A stretch of 14,726 nucleotides of DNA. Source: an uncultured Candidatus Saccharibacteria bacterium (GTDB lineage Bacteria > Patescibacteria > Saccharimonadia > Saccharimonadales > UBA6022). Where the stretch lies: NCBI GenBank assembly GCA_946479115.1, contig CAMLED010000015.1, forward strand, positions 1 to 14,726, given 5' to 3'. The translations under genes and the position numbers were made by a program. Below the pieces are notes generated by a model. The model saw nothing but the letters and a program-made list of their open reading frames with translations. It was not told the DNA's origin and did no database searches. Shown in pieces: positions 1-6,773 of this stretch (its first letter is position 1; each line of letters begins with the position of its first letter).

Positions 1-380
1 ACATTGTAATCACCTTGGCTAAATTCCAAATCTTGATCTGAAATTGTCGTGCGATATGGCGTGATGAAAATCTTGACGACTTCACCTTCTACTTTGTAGC
101 GTAGATGATCGGCTTTGCTCTTATCGAGAGCAATAATAAAATCGCGTAAACTATCGACGGTGTTTTCAAACGTTTTCTCAGGATCAAGGAACGTAATCGC
201 TGGTGGAATTGCCCCACTTACAACAGCGGTAGCGTGTTTGTTCATCTTGTTAAGAAGTGACGTCAGACCAAGCGCTGCGCTTAGTTCGTCAACCGACGGA
301 TCACTACTGACCGTGACCAAAATATTAGTGCTTTTTTTGATGTTATCGACGATCTGTTGCTTGGCATTACCATCGTTCAT
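1..380 (-). CDS. DHH-phosphoesterase-like protein, N-terminal part (runs off left edge)
   Basis: An open frame begins with ATG at 378-380 and stays open for 126 codons to the left edge, where it is cut; the C-terminal part is outside the window. Residues 15-40 read as strand, loop, helix: a hydrophobic strand (TNILVTVSS), then DPSVDELSAALGL and a helix. This resembles the first motif of DHH-family phosphoesterases (NrnA/RecJ type), where the loop normally carries an H..PDGD metal-binding pattern. Here only part of the acidic pattern survives (DPSVDE), so catalytic activity is doubtful from this portion. No signal peptide or membrane segment is visible, so it is probably cytoplasmic. A weak AGGA lies about 9 bases before the ATG. 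It diverges from rpsT and has its own promoter at 425-454. The CDS is well supported; the family call is an inference from the fold pattern. Confidence 0.72.
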   Translation of the reverse strand, partial: MNDGNAKQQIVDNIKKSTNILVTVSSDPSVDELSAALGLTSLLNKMNKHATAVVSGAIPPAITFLDPEKTFENTVDSLRDFIIALDKSKADHLRYKVEGEVVKIFITPYRTTISDQDLEFSQGDYN

Positions 381-424
381 GGAGGTGAGTTCCTACTTTT
401 TTATTTTGTCTGAGATTTGCCCCA

Positions 425-454
425 ACTATACCATAAGTGGTTTAAAACAGTCAA
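425..454 (-). promoter_or_regulatory. Sigma70-type promoter for the DHH-like gene
   Basis: On the minus strand, TTGACT (complement of 449-454) and TATAGT (complement of 425-430) are separated by 18 bases. Transcription would start near 418, giving a leader of about 38 bases before the ATG at 380. It sits back to back with the rpsT promoter, the two -35 boxes being 14 bases apart. Confidence 0.6.
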
Positions 455-468
455 TAACACGTTAACAC

Positions 469-497
469 TTTACAAATTGCATCTTTTCCCCTATAAT
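469..497 (+). promoter_or_regulatory. Sigma70-type promoter of rpsT
   Basis: TTTACA (469-474) and a perfect TATAAT (492-497) are separated by 17 bases. The predicted start is near 504, leaving a leader of about 39 bases that carries the ribosome binding site at 531-536. It is one of the closest matches to consensus in the window, as expected for a ribosomal protein gene. Confidence 0.75.
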
Positions 498-542
498 TGC
501 ACGTTGATTATATCTATCACTTTTAACGAAAAAGGAATATCA

Positions 543-947
543 ATGCCAATTATCAAATCAGCCATTAAACGAATGAAACAAACCATCAAGCGCAACGAGC
601 GTAATGTTGGTATCAAACGTGAAATCAAGGATGCAACTAAGGCATTTTTGGCAAAGCCTACGAGCGAAGGTCTATCAAAAGCGCACAGCGAACTTGATAC
701 TGCTGTTAAAAAAGGTCTTTTGAAGAAAAACACTGTTGCCCGCCGCAAATCTCAACTTGCGAAGGTCGCTAAAGACGCCGGCGTAAAGCTTGCCCCAGCG
801 AAAAAAGCCGCTCCAAAAGCTACTGCTGCTGCAAAACCTGCTGCCGCTAAAAAGCCAGCCGTTGCCAAGAAGCCTGCTGCAACTAAAGCTACTACTGCCA
901 AAAAAGCTCCAGCTAAGAAACCAGCTGCTAAAAAGACAACTAAATAG
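543..947 (+). CDS. rpsT: 30S ribosomal protein S20 with Ala/Lys/Pro-rich tail
   Basis: S20 is a small-subunit protein that binds the 5' domain of 16S rRNA. The 134-residue product starts MPIIKSAIKRMKQ and has the family's long basic helices in residues 1-82 (including KRNERN and VARRKSQLAK). The frame is open further upstream, but the ATG at 543 is chosen because AAAGGA lies at 531-536, six bases before it, and because S20 homology begins there. S20 is usually about 85-90 residues. Here residues 85-134 form a low-complexity tail made almost only of Ala, Lys, Pro and Thr, similar in composition to histone H1-like C-termini. The gene is monocistronic, with a strong promoter before it and a hairpin terminator 14 bases after the stop. 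It converges on holA. Confidence 0.95.
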   Translation: MPIIKSAIKRMKQTIKRNERNVGIKREIKDATKAFLAKPTSEGLSKAHSELDTAVKKGLLKKNTVARRKSQLAKVAKDAGVKLAPAKKAAPKATAAAKPAAAKKPAVAKKPAATKATTAKKAPAKKPAAKKTTK

Positions 948-961
948 TCTTTCTATTTATA

Positions 962-994
962 AAAATAAGCGACCATTAACTGGTCGCTTATTTT
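962..994. terminator. Bidirectional intrinsic terminator between rpsT and holA
   Basis: A perfect 10-bp stem (966-975 with 981-990) closes a 5-base TTAAC loop. It is flanked by an A-run on the left and a T-run on the right that extend the pairing by four more A-T pairs. Read on the plus strand it ends rpsT transcripts; read on the minus strand the A-run becomes the U-tract for the long operon ending in holA. Confidence 0.88.
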
Positions 995-1011
995 ATTGCG
1001 TGAAATTACTG

Positions 1012-1923
1012 CTAAATATTTATCGTTTTCATAAGCGCACGCTCAATCAACAGCCATGGATCAGTCGCTGATGTTTTCATACTGGCATCAGCTTCGGCAA
1101 ATGCCGCTACCACTTTCTTTGTACCACTACGACCAAGCCGGCGAGCATACGTAGCTAGTTTTCCGAGGCCGTAGGGATGCACACCTAGATCTTTGGCAAC
1201 ATCAGCACCTTGGCGGTCACCAGCCACTGCCAGGGCTGCTAGCTGGAAGGCTTGCCCACTCAGTAAGCCAAATAACCGGTACGGATCTTCGTTTAGCGAC
1301 AGGGTTTCAATCATCTGCTTGATCTTGGCACCATTACCCTTTAGCGCGGACTCAAATAAATCAAAGACATTTTCAGCCACATTTGCTTCGATATGCTCGG
1401 CAATACTAGCGGGCGTAATTTCATCTAATACGATGAGCTTTTGTAGCGCTTGGTATAGCGGCCACTGATCAACACCAACTCGTTGCACCAAGACACGAAT
1501 TGACTGAGTATCGATCACACATCCCATCCTACTAGCCTCTTGCGCCACCCATTGCTCAGCTTTGGCGGTGTCACGCTCTGTCCAGGCTTTATGTTCAGAG
1601 ATAGTTGCGACCTTTTGCAAATCTTTGTACGTGACCGTACGTTTATCCAGTTTAGGCTCAACCAACACCAAATGAACATCAGGACTCACTCGCCCTAACC
1701 ATTCATGAAATGTCGACCAGATCGCTTTGTTATCAGATAGTTGCTTGATAATAACGAGACGCTCACTTGCAAATAACGTCGCTCCCATTACCAGGTCAGG
1801 CAGTTGTTTAAGGTCGAGCTCACTGCCGTCGATTCGCTCTGCCTCACCAGAAAACCCATCAATAATCTGCCCAAGTGCACGGGTTACTTCAAAGCTATTG
1901 TCACCAGTCAGAACAGTTATCAT
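1012..1923 (-). CDS. holA: DNA polymerase III delta subunit
   Basis: HolA is the clamp-loader subunit that opens and loads the sliding clamp. The 303-residue product has the family layout: an N-terminal Rossmann-like AAA+ fold without a usable Walker A (MITVLTGDNSFEVTRALGQI), the strand 'ERLVIIKQLS' at 54-63 typical of delta, a helical middle (residues 140-210, 'NVFDLFESALKGN'), and the C-terminal collar domain ('DPYRLFGLLSGQAFQLAAL', ending 'PWLLIERALMKT'). Length is close to the usual 320-345. The ATG at 1921-1923 is 6 bases past the mutM stop. Only a weak AAGAA precedes it, so translation is probably coupled to mutM. It is the last gene of the long minus-strand series and ends 18 bases from the bidirectional terminator. 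Confidence 0.9.
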   Translation of the reverse strand: MITVLTGDNSFEVTRALGQIIDGFSGEAERIDGSELDLKQLPDLVMGATLFASERLVIIKQLSDNKAIWSTFHEWLGRVSPDVHLVLVEPKLDKRTVTYKDLQKVATISEHKAWTERDTAKAEQWVAQEASRMGCVIDTQSIRVLVQRVGVDQWPLYQALQKLIVLDEITPASIAEHIEANVAENVFDLFESALKGNGAKIKQMIETLSLNEDPYRLFGLLSGQAFQLAALAVAGDRQGADVAKDLGVHPYGLGKLATYARRLGRSGTKKVVAAFAEADASMKTSATDPWLLIERALMKTINI

Positions 1924-1929
1924 CTATTC

Positions 1930-2796
1930 TTATTGTACCTGACAAACAGGACAAATGTGCGTACCGCGGCCAGCGGCTTTGAATTTAATGATTTCCGTAC
2001 CACAGCGAGGACAAGTTTGACCTTCACGGCGAAAGACACGTGCAAAATCCATATAGCTTCCCCGCTTACCTTCGGCGTTAACATAATTTTTATCAGTTGA
2101 GCCACCCTTTTCGATCGCCAGATTCATCACGGCACGTAGTTCGGTGTATAGTAGCGCGAACTCATCTGGTGTAATTGTATTCACTAGTCGTTTTGGATGA
2201 ATCTTAGCGCCCCACAAACTTTCATCGGCATAAATATTCCCGACACCCGCAACCACTGTCTGATCAAGGAGCGCTGCCTTGATACTGGTTTTAGCGCGGC
2301 GAGTAAAACGCTCAGCAAACTCCTCAGAGCTAAACTCAGCCTCAAGTGGTTCTGGCCCGACTTTTTTCATGAAATCGATATTGGGTACTTCGAGGGTTGG
2401 CATTAGCCGCATCCAGCCAAACTTGCGTTGATCATTAAAATACAGATGTGATCCATCAGCAAATTCAATCGTCACACGCGTTGATCGATCAGGCAGTTCA
2501 CCGATTAAACTCTCGTTCGGATGGCCTGCACCAAAAACTTGTTCACCGCGATAGACCAACTGGCCCGTCATTTTAAGATGAATAACCAGCGTGTAATCAG
2601 TTGATAGATCGATAAGTAACACTTTTGCACGACGCCGTACATCGCTAATCGTCGCACCAATCATAAAACCCGCGACATCAGCGGGTGCATTAGGAAAGCC
2701 CTTTGGTGTGTCGTGTTGCTCGCTAACAATCTTTTTGCCAATAATGAGCGCGCTTAGACCGCGGCGAACTGTTTCAACTTCTGGTAACTCGGGCAT
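1930..2796 (-). CDS. mutM: Formamidopyrimidine-DNA glycosylase (Fpg/MutM)
   Basis: This bifunctional base-excision repair enzyme removes 8-oxoguanine and ring-opened purines and cleaves the abasic strand. The 288-residue product begins MPELPEVETVRRGL, so the catalytic N-terminal Pro2 and Glu3 are present. Lys58 (in RRRAK) and Asn187 (in GVGNIYADE) match conserved DNA-binding positions. The C-terminal zinc finger is intact, with Cys262, Cys265, Cys282 and Cys285, and Arg277 within its beta-hairpin. Nothing is missing relative to the family. The ATG at 2794-2796 follows the stop of the upstream membrane-protein gene by 3 bases, and holA follows after 6 bases, so the three genes are probably cotranscribed. 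Confidence 0.96.
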   Translation of the reverse strand: MPELPEVETVRRGLSALIIGKKIVSEQHDTPKGFPNAPADVAGFMIGATISDVRRRAKVLLIDLSTDYTLVIHLKMTGQLVYRGEQVFGAGHPNESLIGELPDRSTRVTIEFADGSHLYFNDQRKFGWMRLMPTLEVPNIDFMKKVGPEPLEAEFSSEEFAERFTRRAKTSIKAALLDQTVVAGVGNIYADESLWGAKIHPKRLVNTITPDEFALLYTELRAVMNLAIEKGGSTDKNYVNAEGKRGSYMDFARVFRREGQTCPRCGTEIIKFKAAGRGTHICPVCQVQ

Positions 2797-2799
2797 TGT

Positions 2800-3258
2800 C
2801 TACTTCTGCGCGTCGATTGCTTTTGTGACTTTGCTGTCAGCTTTTAAGTTTTGCCAAAATAGAACTTTATTCGTCTGAATGCTCATCGTTGATTCAGGAC
2901 CATAGGTCTCGTCGCCTACTTTTACAAGTTTGACGTTTGCTGAAGCCGTATCACTACCGTCACCTTGACCCTGTGTGTAATATGCTTTCGTCAACGTCAG
3001 ATACGCTCCTTGGGTGTTCTGTAATTTACCAAAAAAGACTTTGCCGTCTTCCAAAAAGACTACCTGGTAGCGACCACGGTCAATCTGCTGTTCGTTACGG
3101 TGCAAAAATGCCTGTAGTCCAAACCAGCCAGCAATCAATGCCACAATAATGGCAGCTGCTACGATCATTTTACGTCGGGTAAATCGGTACTGCGGTCGTC
3201 GCGCGCCAGCAACTGGGCGAGCAATATCCATATGCTTTTGTCCTGAAAGTTTATTCAT
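2800..3258 (-). CDS. Small single-pass membrane protein of unknown function
   Basis: The 152-residue product has a basic, probably cytoplasmic N-terminus (residues 1-30, rich in Arg), one hydrophobic segment at about 31-51 (MIVAAAIIVALIAGWFGLQA) and a soluble C-terminal part. Residues 62-95 (RYQVVFLEDGKVFFGKL, then YLTLTKAYY) form a strand-rich motif that I recall from uncharacterised CPR membrane proteins; no biochemical role is known to me. The start is well supported by AAGGAG at 3265-3270, seven bases before the ATG. It sits between the surface-protein genes and mutM, 3 bases from the latter. A possible extended -10 promoter lies just upstream. Confidence 0.82.
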   Translation of the reverse strand: MNKLSGQKHMDIARPVAGARRPQYRFTRRKMIVAAAIIVALIAGWFGLQAFLHRNEQQIDRGRYQVVFLEDGKVFFGKLQNTQGAYLTLTKAYYTQGQGDGSDTASANVKLVKVGDETYGPESTMSIQTNKVLFWQNLKADSKVTKAIDAQK

Positions 3259-3275
3259 AATTATCTCCTTCGTTT

Positions 3276-3284
3276 ATCATAGCA
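3276..3284 (-). promoter_or_regulatory. Possible extended -10 promoter ahead of the membrane protein-mutM-holA genes
   Basis: The minus strand reads TGC followed by TATGAT (complement of 3276-3284), the TGn extended -10 arrangement, within the 27-base gap after the 486-aa surface protein gene. No good -35 is seen at 16-18 bases. A start near 3269 would leave a very short leader that cuts into the AAGGAG site, which weakens the case. If real, it would let mutM and holA be expressed independently of the surface cassette. Confidence 0.35.
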
Positions 3285-3285
3285 C

Positions 3286-4746
3286 CTACCACCAGGTCAG
3301 GGTACTGCCTGCTTTGGCAGTAATAGCCGAACCTGCAACTTCGGTTGCAAATCGAATCTGAAGCGTACCATTAGCTGATGGCGTCACAATACCCTCGATG
3401 GTAGCAATATTACCTGCGGTTAAAGAGGTCGCGTTTGCAGTAGCAGGAGTGTCATACGCCGTCGCAAAGTTAGTTGTTTCGGTCGTCGCAGTCAGGGTAT
3501 TCTTGGCTGTGTACGATATAGTAGTTGCCGCTGGACCGTTTATCGTCCAAATTGAACCTGTCGTCGTGAGGGCTGCCGTATAATTAATCAATGCCGAAAA
3601 ATGGTAGGTTACACCAGAAGTAACCGGGAACGACAAGCCTGTCACGTCAGTAATTGTATTAGCCCCAGTGTTGTCGATGACGTCTGATCCTAACGTCACG
3701 ACATTTTCAGCCGTAGAAATACAGTTCGCCCATGCCCCATTTTCATAACAGCGCATCTTACCTGCATTTGAGTTATAGTACATCGCCCCGTTGGTACCCG
3801 TAGGATCACCCGAGGTATTTTTAGTATCTAGAATAAAGACGATTGCCGTGGCATCAGCCGTTGGCGAGCCAACTTGAATAATACTGTTTGTTGTGTCGGC
3901 GATGAGCAAACTGCCCGCAGTAGAGTTCTGGATCTGGAATGCTGTCGTCGAGTCAGACAAATTCTTAAATAAGGCGTTGCCAGCAACCTCGAGAGTAGCT
4001 CCTGGAGTCGTCGTGCTAATACCTACCCTACCAGTTGAGGTGGTTGAAAGCGCCGGCCCTGTACCACCCGATCCCCCACCGGTTCCAATACTGACACTAC
4101 TGGCAGTCGTATTAACTTTAAATAATGAGGTACCCCCTGAAGTTTGGATATCAAAGGCGCTGGTTGAATCTGATGTGTTTTTAAATAAATTTGTGCCCGT
4201 AAATGTGTTATTTTGTGAGGTGATTATAAAGGCTGTTGCATCACTACCATCGAGGGTGTCAGCATTCATCGCATAGGCGCTGGCAGCAATTGGCTGACGC
4301 GGGGTCATGGCACCTTCGGTAAATGTACCGCAGGCAGCGGTAGAACAAGTTGCCGTCGCTGGTGTCGGCAACTCAACTTCAAAATACAGTGGCTGCGACG
4401 TGAAGACGCTCGGCGTCAGCGCAGTCACATCACCTAACTGGACATTAAATTGACCGTTGGTCACCGTGACACGGTTGGTGGCATCACGTACTTCAGTCCA
4501 AATGGCCGAACCACCACTAAGCACGCTAAAGATACGAAATTTCATATTATAGAGGCCGTTAGGCTTAGCGGTGCCAGAAGCATCGGTTAGACGACCTTGG
4601 TAGTTAATCTTATATGGTGTGGTTTGGGCGGCATACGAAGGTTGCGAGAAGGCAATAATAGCGAACACAAGGACTAATCCAAAGAAGACAGACGTGCATA
4701 CACGCTGCCATATAAATGTAGCCGATATGGCAACTAATTTAGTCAC
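3286..4746 (-). CDS. Large secreted CPR-type surface protein, paralogue 1 (486 aa)
   Basis: The start is GTG at 4744-4746 with a GGGGAG site six bases before it. A signal peptide covers about residues 1-40 (hydrophobic 19-33, then SYAA before QTTPYK). Residues 41-167 are the 'INYQGRL' domain common in CPR secreted proteins: NMKFRIF, IWTEVR, VTNGQFNVQLGD and MTPRQPIAASAYAMNADTLDG. The middle (186-345) contains LFKN.SDSTSAF-type repeats and a GRVGISTTTPGATLEVAG element like those of trimeric tail-fibre and adhesin stalks. The C-terminal domain (347-486) ends STLTWW. Two conserved Cys pairs (134/139 and 333/342) suggest disulfides outside the cell. There is no LPXTG motif and no C-terminal membrane anchor. 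It is a close paralogue of the gene at 4849-6771. A host-contact or adhesin role is inferred only. Confidence 0.85.
   Translation of the reverse strand: MTKLVAISATFIWQRVCTSVFFGLVLVFAIIAFSQPSYAAQTTPYKINYQGRLTDASGTAKPNGLYNMKFRIFSVLSGGSAIWTEVRDATNRVTVTNGQFNVQLGDVTALTPSVFTSQPLYFEVELPTPATATCSTAACGTFTEGAMTPRQPIAASAYAMNADTLDGSDATAFIITSQNNTFTGTNLFKNTSDSTSAFDIQTSGGTSLFKVNTTASSVSIGTGGGSGGTGPALSTTSTGRVGISTTTPGATLEVAGNALFKNLSDSTTAFQIQNSTAGSLLIADTTNSIIQVGSPTADATAIVFILDTKNTSGDPTGTNGAMYYNSNAGKMRCYENGAWANCISTAENVVTLGSDVIDNTGANTITDVTGLSFPVTSGVTYHFSALINYTAALTTTGSIWTINGPAATTISYTAKNTLTATTETTNFATAYDTPATANATSLTAGNIATIEGIVTPSANGTLQIRFATEVAGSAITAKAGSTLTWW
4243..4629 (-). repeat. Direct repeat copy A: DNA for the QGRL domain
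   Basis: These 129 codons (residues 40-168 of the 486-aa protein) align without a gap to 6277-6663. Differences are mostly at third positions. Both copies contain an identical 35-base run at 4262-4296 and 6296-6330, coding for IAASAYAMNA. The pair indicates a tandem gene duplication. Confidence 0.85.
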
Positions 4747-4848
4747 CTACCGCTCCCCGTGTTCCTTTTTAGTTGCTCTGTTTGTCTCATCCCTATCGTC
4801 CTTCACAACGATTATGCTTATTCTACTATATTTTTCCCTGTTGTACCA
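4747..4848 (-). other. 102-base gap between the two paralogous surface genes
   Basis: This is the widest gap inside the long minus-strand gene series. It holds AT-rich TATAGT/TAGAAT-like hexamers near 4822-4831 on the minus strand but no convincing -35, so a weak internal promoter is possible but not supported. A 5-bp ATCGT/ACGAT hairpin is too weak and lacks a U-tract, so I do not call a terminator. The GGGGAG ribosome site of the downstream gene is at its lower end. Confidence 0.4.
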
Positions 4849-6771
4849 CTACCACCACATCAAGGTGCTCCCCGCCTTAGCTGTAATTGCAGAGCTTGCC
4901 ACACCAGACGCAAATCGGACCGTCACCGTGCCATTTGCCGATGGCGTAATCACTCCTTTAATACGAGCCACGTTACCAGTCGTTAATGAACCGGCATTGG
5001 AAGCTGCGGGAATGTTATATGCCGATGCAAAGTTAGTCGTTTCCGTCGCTGCAGTGAGTGTATATTTTGAGGTATACGATAATGTTGTTGCCGTTGGACC
5101 GTTGATCGACCAGCGCGAGCCAGTCGTTGTTGCGGCCGAGGTATAATTAATCAATGCTTTAAAGCGATAGGTTGTGCCGGCAACGACAGGAAATGACAGT
5201 CCGGTCACGTTAGCAATCGTATTGGCCGTAGCGTTATTATTCGTGACGTCGGCACCGAGCGTAACAACATTCTCGGCACCGCCGATACAATTCGTCCAAG
5301 CGGATTTTTCATAACAACGAAACTTACCGAGTCCAGAGTTGTAATACATAGCACCGTTTGTCGTCACCACTGGATCGCCTACCGTATTCTTTGTATCCAG
5401 CACGAATCGAATCGCCGTCGCATCAGCAGCGGCTGCGCCGACCTGAATGCTACTATCCTGCGTATTTGCAATCAATAAACTACCAGCCCCAGCAGTCTGT
5501 ATTTGAAAAGCAGTCGTCGTGTTACTTAAATTCTTGAATAAACTATCACCAGCTACACCTAATGTTGCGCTTGGACTCGCCGTGCCAATACCTACCCTGC
5601 CATTTGAGCCAGTTGAAATTATTGGCCCGCCGACGGTAGCAAAGTCGACATAAAATGAAAATGCCTGTGTACCGGTACCGTTAGTAAATGTCACCGGATT
5701 AGGCCAAGGATCAGTATAGACGTCGTTTCGATAAGCTGAGTTAGCTGGACCGTCATCAAACCGAGCGTTGTTATTCGTCGAAACTGTAGAGTTCGTTGTA
5801 TATGCAAGCCAGTAATACGTATTCGGTGCCAAAGTAGCCGATATCGATACGGTATTCCACCCGGCCACCAAGGTTCCTTCACTACTCGCCGCCACAAGAT
5901 CAACAGGTACTGTCGCAGTGCCAGTATAAATTGCCATTGCAAATTTATTGTTCGGCGCAGCTTCAATTGGACCGGCCACATTCACCGAAATTTGTGTTGT
6001 TTGACCAGCGGTGGCTCCGGTTTGATAGCGGGCAAAGTTACGAGCGTTACCGTTACTCGTATCGGCCGTGCCACCAACAACCGTACGCCCAAGTTGTGGT
6101 GGCGTCACGAGCGTACTACCTATCGATACACTACTCGCAGATGTATCAACAGCGAATAAAGAGGTGTTTGCTACGTTAGCCAATCCGAAGGCACTACTGC
6201 TATTGCTGCTATTTTTGAACAAATTACTGGCGGTAAACGTCATGTTGCCAGCAAGCGACGCGAACTCACTCGCATCGTAACCATCCAGCGTATCGGCATT
6301 CATCGCATAGGCGCTGGCAGCAATTGGCTGGCGGGGTGTCATGGCACCTTCAGTAAAAACAGCACAGCTAGCCGTCGAGCAAGTCGCCGTCGCTGGTGTC
6401 GGTAGTTCCACTTCAAAGTACAGTGGCTGCGACGTAAACACACTCGGCGTTAGCGCAGTGACATCACCTAGCTGAACATTAAACTTACCGTTAGTCACGG
6501 TTACCCGATTGGTTGTTTCACGAAGCTCAGTCCAGATAGCCGAACCGCCACTAAGCACGCTAAAAATACGGAATTTCATGTTGTACTGACCGTTCGGTTT
6601 AGCTACGCCAGCAGCGTTCGTTAAGCGGCCTTGGTAATTAATCTTATACGGCGTGGTTTGGGCCGCGTGAGCAAACTGAGACGTGAAGATCAATGTAACG
6701 ATCACTAGAAATAAAACAGCCGCCAAATACGTAGCGTTCTTTTTTATAACAACCTTCACGTTACCGGCCAT
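4849..6771 (-). CDS. Large secreted CPR-type surface protein, paralogue 2 with extra jelly-roll-like domain (640 aa)
   Basis: A signal peptide covers residues 1-37 (KK at 10-11, hydrophobic 15-30, AHAA before QTTPYK). Residues 38-164 are the CPR 'INYQGRL' domain, nearly identical in layout to the 486-aa neighbour. Residues about 219-380 are absent from the neighbour and look like a carbohydrate-binding-type jelly roll: a strand-rich block with FAMAIYTG, VAGWNTVSI and LAPNTYYWLAYTTNS, the pattern seen in extracellular domains that follow 'AGWNT..L' and 'TYWLAF'. After it the shared stalk resumes (GRVGIGTASPSATLGVAG), then DTKNTVGDP, NGAMYYNS and the C-terminal domain (500-640) ending STLMWW. 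Cys pairs 131/136 and 486/495 match the paralogue. The ATG at 6769-6771 lies 2 bases past the upstream stop. No cell-wall anchor is visible. Confidence 0.86.
   Translation of the reverse strand: MAGNVKVVIKKNATYLAAVLFLVIVTLIFTSQFAHAAQTTPYKINYQGRLTNAAGVAKPNGQYNMKFRIFSVLSGGSAIWTELRETTNRVTVTNGKFNVQLGDVTALTPSVFTSQPLYFEVELPTPATATCSTASCAVFTEGAMTPRQPIAASAYAMNADTLDGYDASEFASLAGNMTFTASNLFKNSSNSSSAFGLANVANTSLFAVDTSASSVSIGSTLVTPPQLGRTVVGGTADTSNGNARNFARYQTGATAGQTTQISVNVAGPIEAAPNNKFAMAIYTGTATVPVDLVAASSEGTLVAGWNTVSISATLAPNTYYWLAYTTNSTVSTNNNARFDDGPANSAYRNDVYTDPWPNPVTFTNGTGTQAFSFYVDFATVGGPIISTGSNGRVGIGTASPSATLGVAGDSLFKNLSNTTTAFQIQTAGAGSLLIANTQDSSIQVGAAAADATAIRFVLDTKNTVGDPVVTTNGAMYYNSGLGKFRCYEKSAWTNCIGGAENVVTLGADVTNNNATANTIANVTGLSFPVVAGTTYRFKALINYTSAATTTGSRWSINGPTATTLSYTSKYTLTAATETTNFASAYNIPAASNAGSLTTGNVARIKGVITPSANGTVTVRFASGVASSAITAKAGSTLMWW
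6277..6663 (-). repeat. Direct repeat copy B: DNA for the QGRL domain
   Basis: This is the second copy of the domain at 4243-4629, encoding residues 37-165 of the 640-aa protein. It has the same spacing of all motifs and the identical 35-base run at 6296-6330. The 3' ends of the two genes are also related, encoding C-terminal domains of 140 and 141 residues. Confidence 0.85.
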
Positions 6772-6773
6772 AA

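Noticed and set aside
3303..3351. Two small hairpins (TACTGCC/GGCAGTA, and TGCAAC-TTCG-GTTGCA) near the end of the 486-aa gene
   Set aside because: They are inside the coding sequence, have no following U-tract on the minus strand, and are not kept in the paralogue, so a terminator or attenuator is not supported.
4619..5146. 175-codon open frame on the plus strand across the gap between the surface genes
   Set aside because: Most of it is antisense to the two paralogues, its composition mirrors their repeats, and no promoter or ribosome site fits.
4243..6663. Repeated segments as a mobile element or phage tail-fibre island
   Set aside because: The repeats are coding paralogues in the same orientation. 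No transposase, integrase, terminal inverted repeats or other phage genes are present, and the tail-fibre-like stalk motif is common in CPR secreted proteins.
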